DNA from: Micromonospora halophytica
GTDB lineage: Bacteria; Actinomycetota; Actinomycetes; Mycobacteriales; Micromonosporaceae
Assembly (NCBI RefSeq): GCF_900090245.1
Contig: NZ_FMDN01000003.1
Location: 248,001 to 312,000 of the forward strand
Direction: 5' to 3'
DNA: 64,000 bases
A program made the position numbers and the translations under genes. The notes below the pieces were generated by a model, which worked only from the letters and a program-made list of their open reading frames with translations, had not been told where the DNA came from and made no database searches. Positions within the stretch are counted from its first letter, which is position 1. Each line of letters begins with the position of its first letter. Shown here piece by piece: positions 47,362 through 55,393 of this stretch.

Positions 47362-48964
47362 CGCCACGGGCCAGGTGCGCGACCGGGAGGTGGGCCCGCC
47401 CGGGCCGTCCACCGCCGGTGAGCACGAACTGACCCGCCAGCTCGCCGTCGGCGAGGTCGTGGTCGGCCAGCTGCGGGTCCGCTTCCCCACGTCGGGGCCA
47501 CCGAGCGCTCGCGAGCGCGACGCGGTGGCCGCCTTCTCCGACGCCCTCGCCGCCGCGCTGCACGACGCGGCCACCCATCGGGAGCTGCGGCTGGTCAGCG
47601 CCCGATCGTCGTACGAGGCGGTGCACGACGCGCTGACCGGGCTGGTCAACCGGGCGGCCATGCTCAGCAAGGGCGACCAGTCGCTGCGGCAGCTCGCCCA
47701 CGACCATCCCGTCGCCCTCCTGCTGCTGGACATCAACCAGTTCAAGGAGGTCAACGACACCCTCGGGCACGCGGCCGGCGACCAGTTGCTGCGGCTGACC
47801 GCCAACCGGCTGGGCACGCTCGCCCGCCCCGGCGACCTGCTGGGCCGCCTCGGCGGCGACGAGTTCGCCCTGCTGCTGACCTCGGTCCCGGTGGTCGGCG
47901 ACCGGGCGGCCCCGATGGCGTACGCGCTGCGCCAGGCCCGGGAGATCGCCGAGCGGCTGGCCGCACCGACCGAGGTGGCCGGGGTGCGGATGTCCGTCGA
48001 GGTCTCGGTCGGGGTGGTGGTGGCCGGTGCGGGCACCGCCGACCTGACTGAGCTGCTGCGCCGGGCCGACATCGCGATGTACCAGGCCAAGGAGGGCGGC
48101 GGCAGCGTCGCCGCGTACGACAGCTCCCGTGACGCCGCGAGCACCGACCAGCTCGCGCTGCTGGCCGAGCTGCGGGAGGCGTTGCAGACCGACGACCAGC
48201 TGGTGCTGGCCCTGCAACCGGCGGTCGACCTGGCCACCGGCGCCCCGACCGGGGTGGAGGCGCTGATCCGCTGGCGGCACCCCCGGCGCGGCTGGCTCGG
48301 CCCGGTGGACTTCATCCGCCCGGTGGAGAACAGCGAGCAGCTCGGCACCTTCACCCGGTACGTGCTGGACAAGGCGCTCGCGGTGGCGGCCGACTGGACC
48401 CGGCAGGGGCTGGACGTGCCGATCTCGGTGAACCTGTCGGCGCGCAGCCTGCTCGACCCCCGGCTTCCGGCCGAGATCGCCGACGCGCTGCGCCGGCACC
48501 AGGTGCCGCCGCACCGGCTGGTCCTGGAGATCACCGAGACGGTGGTGATGAGCGAGCTGGAGGTGATCGACGAGGTGCTGGCGACCCTGCGGGCGATGGG
48601 CGTTCAGCTCGCCGTCGACGACTTCGGCACCGGCTTCTCGTCGCTGACCTTCCTGACCCGGATCGCCGTGGACGAGTTGAAGGTCGACCGTTCCTTCGTG
48701 ATCCGGATGGCCGACTCGCCGGAGGCCGCCGCGATCGTCCGGACCACCGTCGGGCTCGCCCACGAGTTGGGGCTGCGGGTGGTCGCGGAGGGGGTGGAGA
48801 CCGCCGAGCAGCGACTCGCCCTGGCCGAGCTGGGCTGCACCGCCGCGCAGGGCTACCACTTCTTCAAGCCGATGCCGGCCGACAAGATCGGCGCGGTGCT
48901 CGGGTCGCTGCGCGACTCCGCCGAGTCGAACGTTCTCCCGCTGCGCGCCGACGGCGCCTCCTGA
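47258..48964 (+). CDS. C-terminal part of the frameshifted protein: GGDEF and EAL domains
   Basis: 568 codons from a GTG at 47258, within the G run. A GAF-like region is followed by a GGDEF domain with intact RLGGDEFALLL and a GHAAGDQLL substrate motif, then an EAL domain with GVEALIRWRHP, NLSARSLLDP, LEITETVVM, DDFGTGFSSL and VAEGVETAEQ, so all catalytic residues for making and breaking cyclic di-GMP are present. Alone it would lack the membrane sensor. A frame shift at 47252-47258 separates it from that part. Confidence 0.88.
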   Translation: MATAAVTGALHLFGADLVDVDVVRGDGRWRRYRGDATGQVRDREVGPPGPSTAGEHELTRQLAVGEVVVGQLRVRFPTSGPPSARERDAVAAFSDALAAALHDAATHRELRLVSARSSYEAVHDALTGLVNRAAMLSKGDQSLRQLAHDHPVALLLLDINQFKEVNDTLGHAAGDQLLRLTANRLGTLARPGDLLGRLGGDEFALLLTSVPVVGDRAAPMAYALRQAREIAERLAAPTEVAGVRMSVEVSVGVVVAGAGTADLTELLRRADIAMYQAKEGGGSVAAYDSSRDAASTDQLALLAELREALQTDDQLVLALQPAVDLATGAPTGVEALIRWRHPRRGWLGPVDFIRPVENSEQLGTFTRYVLDKALAVAADWTRQGLDVPISVNLSARSLLDPRLPAEIADALRRHQVPPHRLVLEITETVVMSELEVIDEVLATLRAMGVQLAVDDFGTGFSSLTFLTRIAVDELKVDRSFVIRMADSPEAAAIVRTTVGLAHELGLRVVAEGVETAEQRLALAELGCTAAQGYHFFKPMPADKIGAVLGSLRDSAESNVLPLRADGAS

Positions 48965-48976
48965 CCGTCTGCGGCG

Positions 48977-49046
48977 GTGATCGACTCCATGCCGGCGAGA
49001 TGGCGGTGTCCACGTCCGTCCGACCCCGCCACATCGCCGACGTGGC
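48977..49046. repeat. Palindromic dispersed repeat, type 2, copy 2 (degenerate)
   Basis: Starts GTGATCGACTCCATGCCGGC, 13 bp after the GGDEF-EAL stop; 14 of the first 15 bases and most of the arm match the copy at 38941. The right arm (GACCCCGCCACATCGCCGAC, from 49022) has lost the distal bases. Confidence 0.65.
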
Positions 49047-49049
49047 ACG

Positions 49050-49083
49050 CCCGGCCCCGCCCGAACAGGCGGGCGGGGCCGGG
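49050..49083. terminator. Bidirectional hairpin terminator
   Basis: Perfect 14-bp stem, CCCGGCCCCGCCCG (49050-49063) and CGGGCGGGGCCGGG (49070-49083), loop AACAGG, between convergent genes. Confidence 0.75.
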
Positions 49084-49095
49084 GGGCCGGAGGGG

Positions 49096-50127
49096 TCAGC
49101 CGCGGGGGACGACCTCGCCGACCACGGTGGGCATCGCGGCCCAGTCCGCCGAGGCGATGCTGGCGTGGGCGGCCGCGAGCTGGGCGACCCGGGCCCGGGC
49201 GGCCTCGACGTCACCCGCCGGCACGGCCGGGGCGACGTTCTGCGCGTCGGTCATCACCAGCAGGTAGTGGTTGGCGTCGTACCAGGAGGTGTCGATCCCG
49301 CCGGTGACGTACGCGCCCGCGTCACCGTCGAACAGGACGAACCACGGGCGCAGACCGGCGTCGGCGTACCGGGTGCGAGGGTCGCCGGCCTGGGCCCGGT
49401 GTACGGCGGGGAACGCCTGCGCCCGCTCCAGCGTGCCGGCCGCGGCGAGCGCCCTCAGGTTCTGGGCGTATTCGACGTCGGTCCAGAGGGTGTCGGTCGG
49501 GTTGCCCTCCTCGACCGTGCCCGGGATCAGCTCGACGATCACCTTGCCGGCGAGCTGCTGCCGGCTCGGCCAGGCGTTCGCCCGGGCGGCGGCGTCGAGC
49601 GTCGGGTACCCGCCCTTCAGGTCGGCCGGGCGGAAGACCCGGGTGCCCAGGCGGGCCGCGAGCAGCGCGTCGAGCTGGACCGGCCCCTGCCCGGTACGGG
49701 AGCTGAAACCCGTCTTCAACTCCAGCTTGAGCTGGATCGGGCCGGCGTCGGGGTGGGCGTCGAGCCAGAGCCGGATGTCGTCCAGGCAGTGCTCCAGGTT
49801 CTTGTTGCGGGTGCCGGTGTAGAGCTGGGCGGCGCTGGTGGCGGCGACGCAGTTGTTGTCGTTGCCGAGCGGGTTGGAGTGGCTGACCCGCCACTGCCGG
49901 GTGAACACGTCCGGCCAGACGTCCAGCTCGATCAGGCCGGGCCGCGCGTCGAGCGCCTGCGCCAGGTAGGTGTAGGTGCTCTTCTCGTACGCGTTGTGGG
50001 TGCCGACGGCGGTGGTCCCGGAGACGCGGGTCTGCGGGTCCACGGCGGCGGAGGCGGGTTGTCCGGTGAGCACCGCCGTGAGCACCGCGACCGAGGTGAG
50101 GGCTGTCAGGGTACGGAATCCGCGCAT
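49096..50127 (-). CDS. Secreted phosphatidylinositol-specific phospholipase C-like protein
   Basis: 343 residues. A typical signal peptide (MRGFRTLTALTSVAVLTAVL, then GQPASAA) is followed by a PI-PLC-like TIM-barrel domain of the calcium-dependent type. Visible catalytic features are VGTHNAYEK (first His), the ELDVWPD metal-site acid pair and WRVSHSNPLG (second His), with QLKLELKTGF and IVELIPG later. It may act on phosphoinositides or other glycerophosphodiesters outside the cell. ATG 50127 has GAGGAGGC four bases upstream and gives the cleanest signal peptide; a longer frame exists. Confidence 0.85.
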   Translation of the reverse strand: MRGFRTLTALTSVAVLTAVLTGQPASAAVDPQTRVSGTTAVGTHNAYEKSTYTYLAQALDARPGLIELDVWPDVFTRQWRVSHSNPLGNDNNCVAATSAAQLYTGTRNKNLEHCLDDIRLWLDAHPDAGPIQLKLELKTGFSSRTGQGPVQLDALLAARLGTRVFRPADLKGGYPTLDAAARANAWPSRQQLAGKVIVELIPGTVEEGNPTDTLWTDVEYAQNLRALAAAGTLERAQAFPAVHRAQAGDPRTRYADAGLRPWFVLFDGDAGAYVTGGIDTSWYDANHYLLVMTDAQNVAPAVPAGDVEAARARVAQLAAAHASIASADWAAMPTVVGEVVPRG

Positions 50128-50249
50128 GCGTGCCTCCTCGCGAGGCCGGCGACCACCGCCGGCATGCACAGATATAAATAGATGAACGTGAACGAGGGAA
50201 GGCCCCCGGGATGCCGTCGGTCCGACCGCCGGGTGCGTCGCGGGATGGA

Positions 50250-50255
50250 TATGGT
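50250..50255 (+). promoter_or_regulatory. -10 hexamer TATGGT of a probable leaderless transcript
   Basis: TATGGT is followed by six bases and GTG 50262. No ribosome binding site is seen. It decides the start of the thioredoxin-domain protein. Confidence 0.5.
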
Positions 50256-50261
50256 CGTCGG

Positions 50262-52298
50262 GTGAACCGACTCGCGGACGCCACCTCGCCGTACCTGCTC
50301 CAGCACAAGGACAACCCGGTCGACTGGTGGCCCTGGTGCGCCGACGCGTTCGAAGAGGCGAAGCGGCGCGACGTGCCGGTGCTGATCTCCGTCGGCTACG
50401 CGGCCTGCCACTGGTGCCATGTGATGGCCCACGAGTCGTTCGAGGACGAACACGTCGGCGCGCTGGTCAACGACGACTTCGTGGCGATCAAGGTGGACCG
50501 CGAGGAGCGGCCGGACGTCGACGCCGTCTACATGGCCGCCACCCAGGCGATGACCGGGCAGGGCGGCTGGCCGATGACCGTCTTCGCCACGCCCGACGGC
50601 ACCCCGTTCTTCTGCGGCACCTACTTCCCGAAGCCGAACTTCGTCCGGCTGCTCCAGTCGGTCGCCACCGCCTGGCGCGACCAGCGCGAGGCGGTGCTCC
50701 AGCAGGGCGCCGCCGTGGTCGAGGCGATCGGCGGGGCCCAGGCCGTGGGCGGCCCCACCGCCCCGCTCACCGCCGAACTGCTCGACGCCGCCGCCGACCA
50801 GCTCGCCCGTGAGTACGACGAGACGAACGGCGGTTTCGGTGGCGCGCCGAAGTTCCCGCCGCACATGAACCTGCTCTTCCTGCTGCGGCACCACCGGCGT
50901 ACCGGATCGGCGCGCAGCCTGGAGATCGCCCGGCACACCGGTGAGGCGATGGCCCGGGGCGGCATCCACGACCAGCTCGCCGGCGGCTTCGCGCGCTACT
51001 CGGTGGACGGTCACTGGACGGTGCCGCACTTCGAGAAGATGCTCTACGACAACGCCCTGCTGCTGCGCTTCTACACCGACCTCTGGCGGCTCACCGGCGA
51101 TCGGACGGCCCGCCGGGTCGCCCGGGACACCGCCCGCTTCCTCGCCGACGAGCTGCACCGGCCGGGGGAGGGGTTCGCCTCGGCGTTGGACGCCGACACC
51201 CAGGGCGTCGAGGGCCTCACCTACGCCTGGACGCCGGCACAGCTCGTCGAAGCGCTGGGTGAGTCCGACGGCCGCTGGGCCGCCGACCTCTTCGACGTCA
51301 CCGAGTCCGGCACCTTTGAACACGGCATGAGCGTGCTGCGGCTGGCCCGCGACGTGGACGACGCCGACCCGGAGATCCGGGCCCGCTGGCAGGACGTCGT
51401 CGGACGGCTGCTGGCCGCCCGGGACACCCGCCCGCAGCCGGCCCGCGACGACAAGGTGGTGGCCGCCTGGAACGGGCTGGCGATCACCGCCATCGCCGAG
51501 TTCCTCCGGGTCGCCGCCGGGTACGCCTCCCGCGAGGACGAGGACGCGAACCTGATGGAGGGCGTCACCATCGTCGCCGACGGGGCGATGCGGGACGCCG
51601 CCGAGCACCTGGCCGCCGTGCACGTGGTGGACGGGCGGCTGCGCCGCGCGTCCCGCGACAAGGTGGTCGGCGAGCCGGCGGGCGTGCTGGAGGACTACGG
51701 CTGTGTCGCCGAGGCGTTCTGCGCCATGCACCAGCTCACCGGCGAGGGGCGGTGGCTGGAGCTGGCGGGAACCCTGCTCGACACCGCCCTGGCCCGCTTC
51801 GCCGCCCCGGACGGCGGCTTCTACGACACCGCCGACGACGCCGAGCAGCTGGTCACCCGCCCGGCCGACCCGACGGACAACGCCACCCCGTCCGGTCGTT
51901 CGGCGATCGTGGCGGCGCTGGTGGCGTACTCCGCGCTGAGCGGGGAGAGCCGGTACCGGGAGGCAGCCGAGAAGGCGCTCTCCACCGTCGCGCCGATCGT
52001 CGGGCGGCACGCCCGGTTCACCGGCTACGCGGCGACCGTGGGGGAGGCGCTGCTCTCCGGGCCGTACGAGATCGCGGTGGTCACCGACGACCCGGAGGGG
52101 GACCCGCTGGTCGCCGCCGCGGTGCGGCACGCCCCGCCCGGCGCGGTGGTGGTGGCCGGCCGCCCGGACCAGCCGGGGGTGCCGCTGCTCGCGGACCGGC
52201 CGTTGGTCGACGGGCGGCCCACCGCGTACGTCTGCCGGGGCTTCGTCTGCCAGCGGCCGGTGACCTCGGTCGACGACCTGGTCGCCCAGCTCGGTTGA
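50262..52298 (+). CDS. Thioredoxin-domain protein of the YyaL / SSP411 family
   Basis: 678 residues. The N-terminal thioredoxin-like domain has SPYLLQHKDNPVDWWPW and the redox-like motif YAACHWCHVMAHESFED, then VDREERPDVDAVYM and GGWPMTVFATPDGTPFFCGTYFP. The rest is an alpha/alpha toroid resembling glycoside hydrolases (GGFARYSVDGHWTVPHFEKM, SALDADTQGVEGLTYAW). The catalytic role of the family is unknown; M. tuberculosis has it as Rv1084 near mca, as here. Length is normal. Confidence 0.9.
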   Translation: MNRLADATSPYLLQHKDNPVDWWPWCADAFEEAKRRDVPVLISVGYAACHWCHVMAHESFEDEHVGALVNDDFVAIKVDREERPDVDAVYMAATQAMTGQGGWPMTVFATPDGTPFFCGTYFPKPNFVRLLQSVATAWRDQREAVLQQGAAVVEAIGGAQAVGGPTAPLTAELLDAAADQLAREYDETNGGFGGAPKFPPHMNLLFLLRHHRRTGSARSLEIARHTGEAMARGGIHDQLAGGFARYSVDGHWTVPHFEKMLYDNALLLRFYTDLWRLTGDRTARRVARDTARFLADELHRPGEGFASALDADTQGVEGLTYAWTPAQLVEALGESDGRWAADLFDVTESGTFEHGMSVLRLARDVDDADPEIRARWQDVVGRLLAARDTRPQPARDDKVVAAWNGLAITAIAEFLRVAAGYASREDEDANLMEGVTIVADGAMRDAAEHLAAVHVVDGRLRRASRDKVVGEPAGVLEDYGCVAEAFCAMHQLTGEGRWLELAGTLLDTALARFAAPDGGFYDTADDAEQLVTRPADPTDNATPSGRSAIVAALVAYSALSGESRYREAAEKALSTVAPIVGRHARFTGYAATVGEALLSGPYEIAVVTDDPEGDPLVAAAVRHAPPGAVVVAGRPDQPGVPLLADRPLVDGRPTAYVCRGFVCQRPVTSVDDLVAQLG

Positions 52299-52302
52299 CG
52301 GG

Positions 52303-52953
52303 TCACGGCCAGAGCAGCTCGCGGTCCCAGCCGTCCGGGGTCCGACGGTAGCGGAGCCGGACGTGCCGGCGTTCCCGGTCGGCCTGCCAGAACTCGACGG
52401 ACTCGGGGCGTACCAGGTAGACGGTGTGGGCCTCGGCGACGAGGTCCGGGTCGGCGGCCAGCGCCGCGCGGACCCGGGCGAGTTCCGTGTCGAGGGCCGA
52501 CCGGTCGGTGAGCTGCTCGCTCTGCCGGCCGGCCAGGGTGGCGACCCGGGAGCCGAGCGGGCGGGCCAGGAAGTCGCGCCGGGAGACCTCGGGGTCGGCC
52601 GGGCGGGTGATCCCCCGGACCCGCACCTGCCGGCCCAGTTCCCGCCAGTGGAAGGTCAGCGCCGCCCGGGGATCGTCGGCGAGCTGCCGGCCCTTGGCGC
52701 TGTGGGCGCTGGTGGCGAAGTGCCAGCCGCCGGCGTCGAGGTCCTTGAGGATGAGCACGCGCGCGTCGGGGAAGCCGTCGGCGTCCACCGTCGAGACGGT
52801 CATCGCGTGCGGCTCGTCCACCCCGGCGCTCACCGCCGTGGCGAACCAGGAGGCGAAGAGGGGCACCGGATCGTCCGGCACGTCGGTGGGGTCGAAGGAG
52901 GGCATCTCGTGTGCCAGCACCGGAAGTCCACGCAGCGTGTCACGGGTCGTCAT
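52303..52953 (-). CDS. pdxH: Pyridoxamine 5'-phosphate oxidase
   Basis: 216-residue FMN enzyme making pyridoxal 5'-phosphate. Visible are the FMN-binding PDARVLILKDLDAGGWHFAT, SAKGRQLADDPRAALTFHW and the substrate-site end VEFWQADRERRHVRLRYRR with the WDRELLWP C-terminus. Several PLP enzymes of this window (Cbs, MetB, IlvA) use its product. Convergent with the YyaL gene, four bases between the stops. Confidence 0.95.
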   Translation of the reverse strand: MTTRDTLRGLPVLAHEMPSFDPTDVPDDPVPLFASWFATAVSAGVDEPHAMTVSTVDADGFPDARVLILKDLDAGGWHFATSAHSAKGRQLADDPRAALTFHWRELGRQVRVRGITRPADPEVSRRDFLARPLGSRVATLAGRQSEQLTDRSALDTELARVRAALAADPDLVAEAHTVYLVRPESVEFWQADRERRHVRLRYRRTPDGWDRELLWP

Positions 52954-53072
52954 GACGTGATCATGTCAATCGCCGGCCGTCGGAGTGGCCCCGCCCGCCG
53001 GCCGGGGCACGGGGTCGGTGGGTTCCGGCGGGTGCCGCCGGCCCTCCGATCGGGCGCCGCCGGCCGTCCCGA

Positions 53073-53078
53073 TAGGCT
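53073..53078 (+). promoter_or_regulatory. -10 hexamer TAGGCT upstream of purK, near-leaderless transcript
   Basis: TAGGCT ends nine bases before ATG 53088 and no ribosome binding site is visible between, so the mRNA would have at most a few leader bases. Confidence 0.5.
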
Positions 53079-53087
53079 GGCGGCGCT

Positions 53088-54260
53088 ATGGATTCCCGTA
53101 CCGGTCTGCCTGTCGTCGGCATGGTGGGCGGGGGCCAGCTGGCCCGGATGACCCACCAGGCCGCGATCGCCCTCGGCCAGTCGCTGCGCGTGCTGGCGCT
53201 CGCCCCGGACGACGGCGCCGCCCTGGTCGCCGCCGACGTCCAGTACGGCGACCACACCGACCTCGCCGCGTTGCGCACCTTCGCCAAGGGCTGCGACGTC
53301 GTCACCTTCGACCACGAGCACGTCCCCACCGAGCACATCCGCACCCTCACCGACGAGGGGGTGAAGCTCTTCCCGCCTGCGGACGCCCTGCTGCACGCCC
53401 AGGACAAGCGGATCATGCGGGAGCGCCTCACCGCGCTGGGCGCGCCGAACCCGGCCTGGCGTCCCGTCACCACGCCGGCCGAGCTGGTCGCCTTCGGCGA
53501 GGAGCAGGGCTGGCCGGTGGTGCTCAAGGCGGCCCGGGGCGGGTACGACGGCCGGGGCGTCTGGATGGTCGCCGACGCCGGTCAGGCCGCCGAGCTGGCC
53601 GCCACCCTGCTCGCCGGCGGCACCTCGCTGCTCGTCGAGGAGCGGGTGACGCTGCGCCGGGAGCTGGCAGTGCAGGTGGCCCGCTCGCCGTTCGGGCAGG
53701 TCGCCGCGTACCCGGTGGTGGAGACCGTGCAGCGGGACGGGATCTGCGTGGAGGTGCTCGCCCCCGCCCCCGCCCTGCCGGAGGAGCTGGCGCTCGCCGC
53801 CCAGCAGCTCGCCATCGACCTGGCCACCGCGCTCGGCGTGGTCGGCATGCTGGCGGTGGAGCTGTTCGAGACGCCCACCGGGCTCGTGGTGAACGAGCTG
53901 GCCATGCGTCCGCACAACTCCGGGCACTGGACCATCGAGGGGGCCCGCACCTCGCAGTTCGAGCAGCACCTGCGGGCCGTGCTCGACTACCCGATGGGGG
54001 ACACCTCGCTCACCGCGCCGGTCGTCGTGATGGCGAACGTGCTCGGCGGTGAGCCGGGCGGGATCTCCATCGACGAGCGGCTGCACCACCTCTTCGCCGC
54101 CGAGCCGGGCGCCAAGGTCCACCTGTACGGCAAGCAGGTGCGACCCGGCCGCAAGATCGGGCACGTCACGCTGCTCGGCGACGACCTGGACGACGTACGG
54201 GCCCGGGCTGCGCGAGCCGCCCGCTGGCTGCGCGAGGGACACAGTGAGCGCGAGGAGTGA
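53088..54260 (+). CDS. purK: N5-carboxyaminoimidazole ribonucleotide synthase
   Basis: 390-residue ATP-grasp enzyme of purine synthesis: it carboxylates AIR with bicarbonate and ATP. Conserved parts are [61 protein letters not shown] and [20 protein letters not shown]. Its last codons (SEREE and stop) are supplied by a dispersed junction repeat, so the C-terminal end is partly repeat-derived. purE follows after 40 bp. Confidence 0.96.
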   Translation: MDSRTGLPVVGMVGGGQLARMTHQAAIALGQSLRVLALAPDDGAALVAADVQYGDHTDLAALRTFAKGCDVVTFDHEHVPTEHIRTLTDEGVKLFPPADALLHAQDKRIMRERLTALGAPNPAWRPVTTPAELVAFGEEQGWPVVLKAARGGYDGRGVWMVADAGQAAELAATLLAGGTSLLVEERVTLRRELAVQVARSPFGQVAAYPVVETVQRDGICVEVLAPAPALPEELALAAQQLAIDLATALGVVGMLAVELFETPTGLVVNELAMRPHNSGHWTIEGARTSQFEQHLRAVLDYPMGDTSLTAPVVVMANVLGGEPGGISIDERLHHLFAAEPGAKVHLYGKQVRPGRKIGHVTLLGDDLDDVRARAARAARWLREGHSEREE

Positions 54261-54290
54261 GCTCGCGAGCCCCGCGGTCGCGAACGAAGG
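54244..54290 (+). repeat. Dispersed junction repeat, copy 2
   Basis: A 47-bp segment from GTGAGCGCGAGGA to CCCGCGGTCGCGAACGAAGG. It matches the copy at 18433-18482 at both ends. It encodes the last residues of PurK and carries the GAACGAAGG ribosome binding site used by purE, ten bases before its ATG. Confidence 0.75.
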
Positions 54291-54300
54291 GAAGTCGGGC

Positions 54301-54792
54301 ATGAGCACCGTCGGGCTGATCATGGGCAGCGACTCGGACTGGCCGACCATGAAGGCCGCCGCCGAGGCGCTGGACGAGTTCGGCGTGCCGTACGAGGTGG
54401 GCGTCGTCTCCGCGCACCGCACCCCGGGCAAGATGATCGAGTACGGCCGGTCCGCCGCCGACCGGGGCCTGAAGGTGATCATCGCGGGGGCGGGCGGGGC
54501 CGCCCACCTGCCCGGCATGGTCGCCTCGGTCACCCCGCTGCCGGTGATCGGCGTGCCGGTGCCGCTCAAGCACCTGGACGGGATGGACTCGCTGCTCTCC
54601 ATCGTGCAGATGCCGGCCGGCATCCCGGTGGCCACGGTCTCCATCGGCAACGCCCGCAACGCCGGCCTGCTCGCCGTGCGGATCCTGGCCGCGAGCGACC
54701 CGACGCTGCTCAAGCGGGTGGCCGACTTCCAGGCCGCCCTGGAGGCAATGGTGGCGGAGAAGGACGCCGCCCTGCGCGCCTCGCTCGGCTGA
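54301..54792 (+). CDS. purE: N5-carboxyaminoimidazole ribonucleotide mutase
   Basis: 163-residue class I PurE that moves the carboxyl group of N5-CAIR to give CAIR. The N-terminal [14 protein letters not shown], the active-site [12 protein letters not shown] (His) and [15 protein letters not shown], and the C-terminal [14 protein letters not shown] are intact. ATG 54301 follows the junction repeat. With purK it forms a two-gene operon, as in other actinobacteria. Confidence 0.96.
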   Translation: MSTVGLIMGSDSDWPTMKAAAEALDEFGVPYEVGVVSAHRTPGKMIEYGRSAADRGLKVIIAGAGGAAHLPGMVASVTPLPVIGVPVPLKHLDGMDSLLSIVQMPAGIPVATVSIGNARNAGLLAVRILAASDPTLLKRVADFQAALEAMVAEKDAALRASLG

Positions 54793-54916
54793 GCCGCCTC
54801 CCGGCCGGTTTTTCGGTGCCGGTCCCGTGACTGGTGCCCGGCCGGCCGGGCCCGCCTCGGTCGCCGTCTCCGTCGCCGATTCGGGGCGCGTGCTACCCGG
54901 TCAGCTCGCTCCATCC

Positions 54917-54981
54917 GCTGGCTGCTGGCTGGCTGGCTGCGGCTGCTGCGACGGCGGCGGCTGCTGCGGCTGCTGCGGCGA
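54917..54981. repeat. Low-complexity CTG/CGG-rich tract
   Basis: A 65-bp stretch made almost only of CTG, GCTGG and CGG units downstream of purE. The rest of this 601-bp gap (54793-55393) holds element copy C and a terminator hairpin; I see no credible gene in it. Confidence 0.7.
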
Positions 54982-55082
54982 TGAACTGCCGGATGCAGCA
55001 TCGGCGACTCACTGTCCGTGGTCTGAAGCGGATGTCACGTAGTGTCATGTGCTTCGCGTCGGCGAGATGGGGTCGTCGCGTC

Positions 55083-55205
55083 CTTTGCTCTGCTTACCCG
55101 GACGCACCACCGCGCTGACCAGCACTGATGTGGCGAGTCCTCTGTATGGACTCCGGCCGGTCAGTCACTATCGGTGAGTGGTGCGTGGATGGGTGCAGAG
55201 CAAAG
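55083..55205 (+). repeat. Structured dispersed element, copy C
   Basis: 123 bp closed by perfect 11-bp arms at 55083-55093 and 55195-55205; the arms extend by two more pairs outside (TC / GA). Inside, ACCC and GACGCACCAC face GTGGTGCGTGGATGGGT. A middle hairpin GAGTCC / GGACTC and a right hairpin CAGTCAC / GTGAGTG match the positions of hairpins in copy A while the bases differ. Same orientation as copy A. It sits between purE and the convergent giant membrane protein gene. Confidence 0.8.
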
Positions 55206-55343
55206 GATGAACACCGCATCACCCGGCCCTGCCCGAACCTCACCCACCGTGACGGATGCCCGATCCGCGCCGGGTCCCTGACGACCGACGAATGCACACC
55301 ACCGCCGTCCTTCGGGAGCGCCGACGGAGATACCGGCACCATC

Positions 55344-55388
55344 CGCCCCGGGCCCCGGCCCCCGGGCCCCGCCCTCCGACCCGGGGCG
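55344..55388 (-). terminator. Hairpin near the end of the giant membrane protein gene
   Basis: CGCCCCGGG (55344-55352) and CCCGGGGCG (55380-55388) form a 9-bp stem a few bases past the stop of the minus-strand gene. The loop is long and itself GC-rich. Confidence 0.45.
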
Positions 55389-55393
55389 CGGGC

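Noticed and set aside
47234..49048. Minus-strand frame of 604 codons opposite the GGDEF-EAL gene
   Set aside because: No recognisable motif; it exists because stop codons are rare in high-GC antisense frames.
54827..55042. Cysteine-rich 71-codon frame after purE
   Set aside because: The Cys/Gly run comes from the CTG/CGG tract; no ribosome site and no conserved feature.
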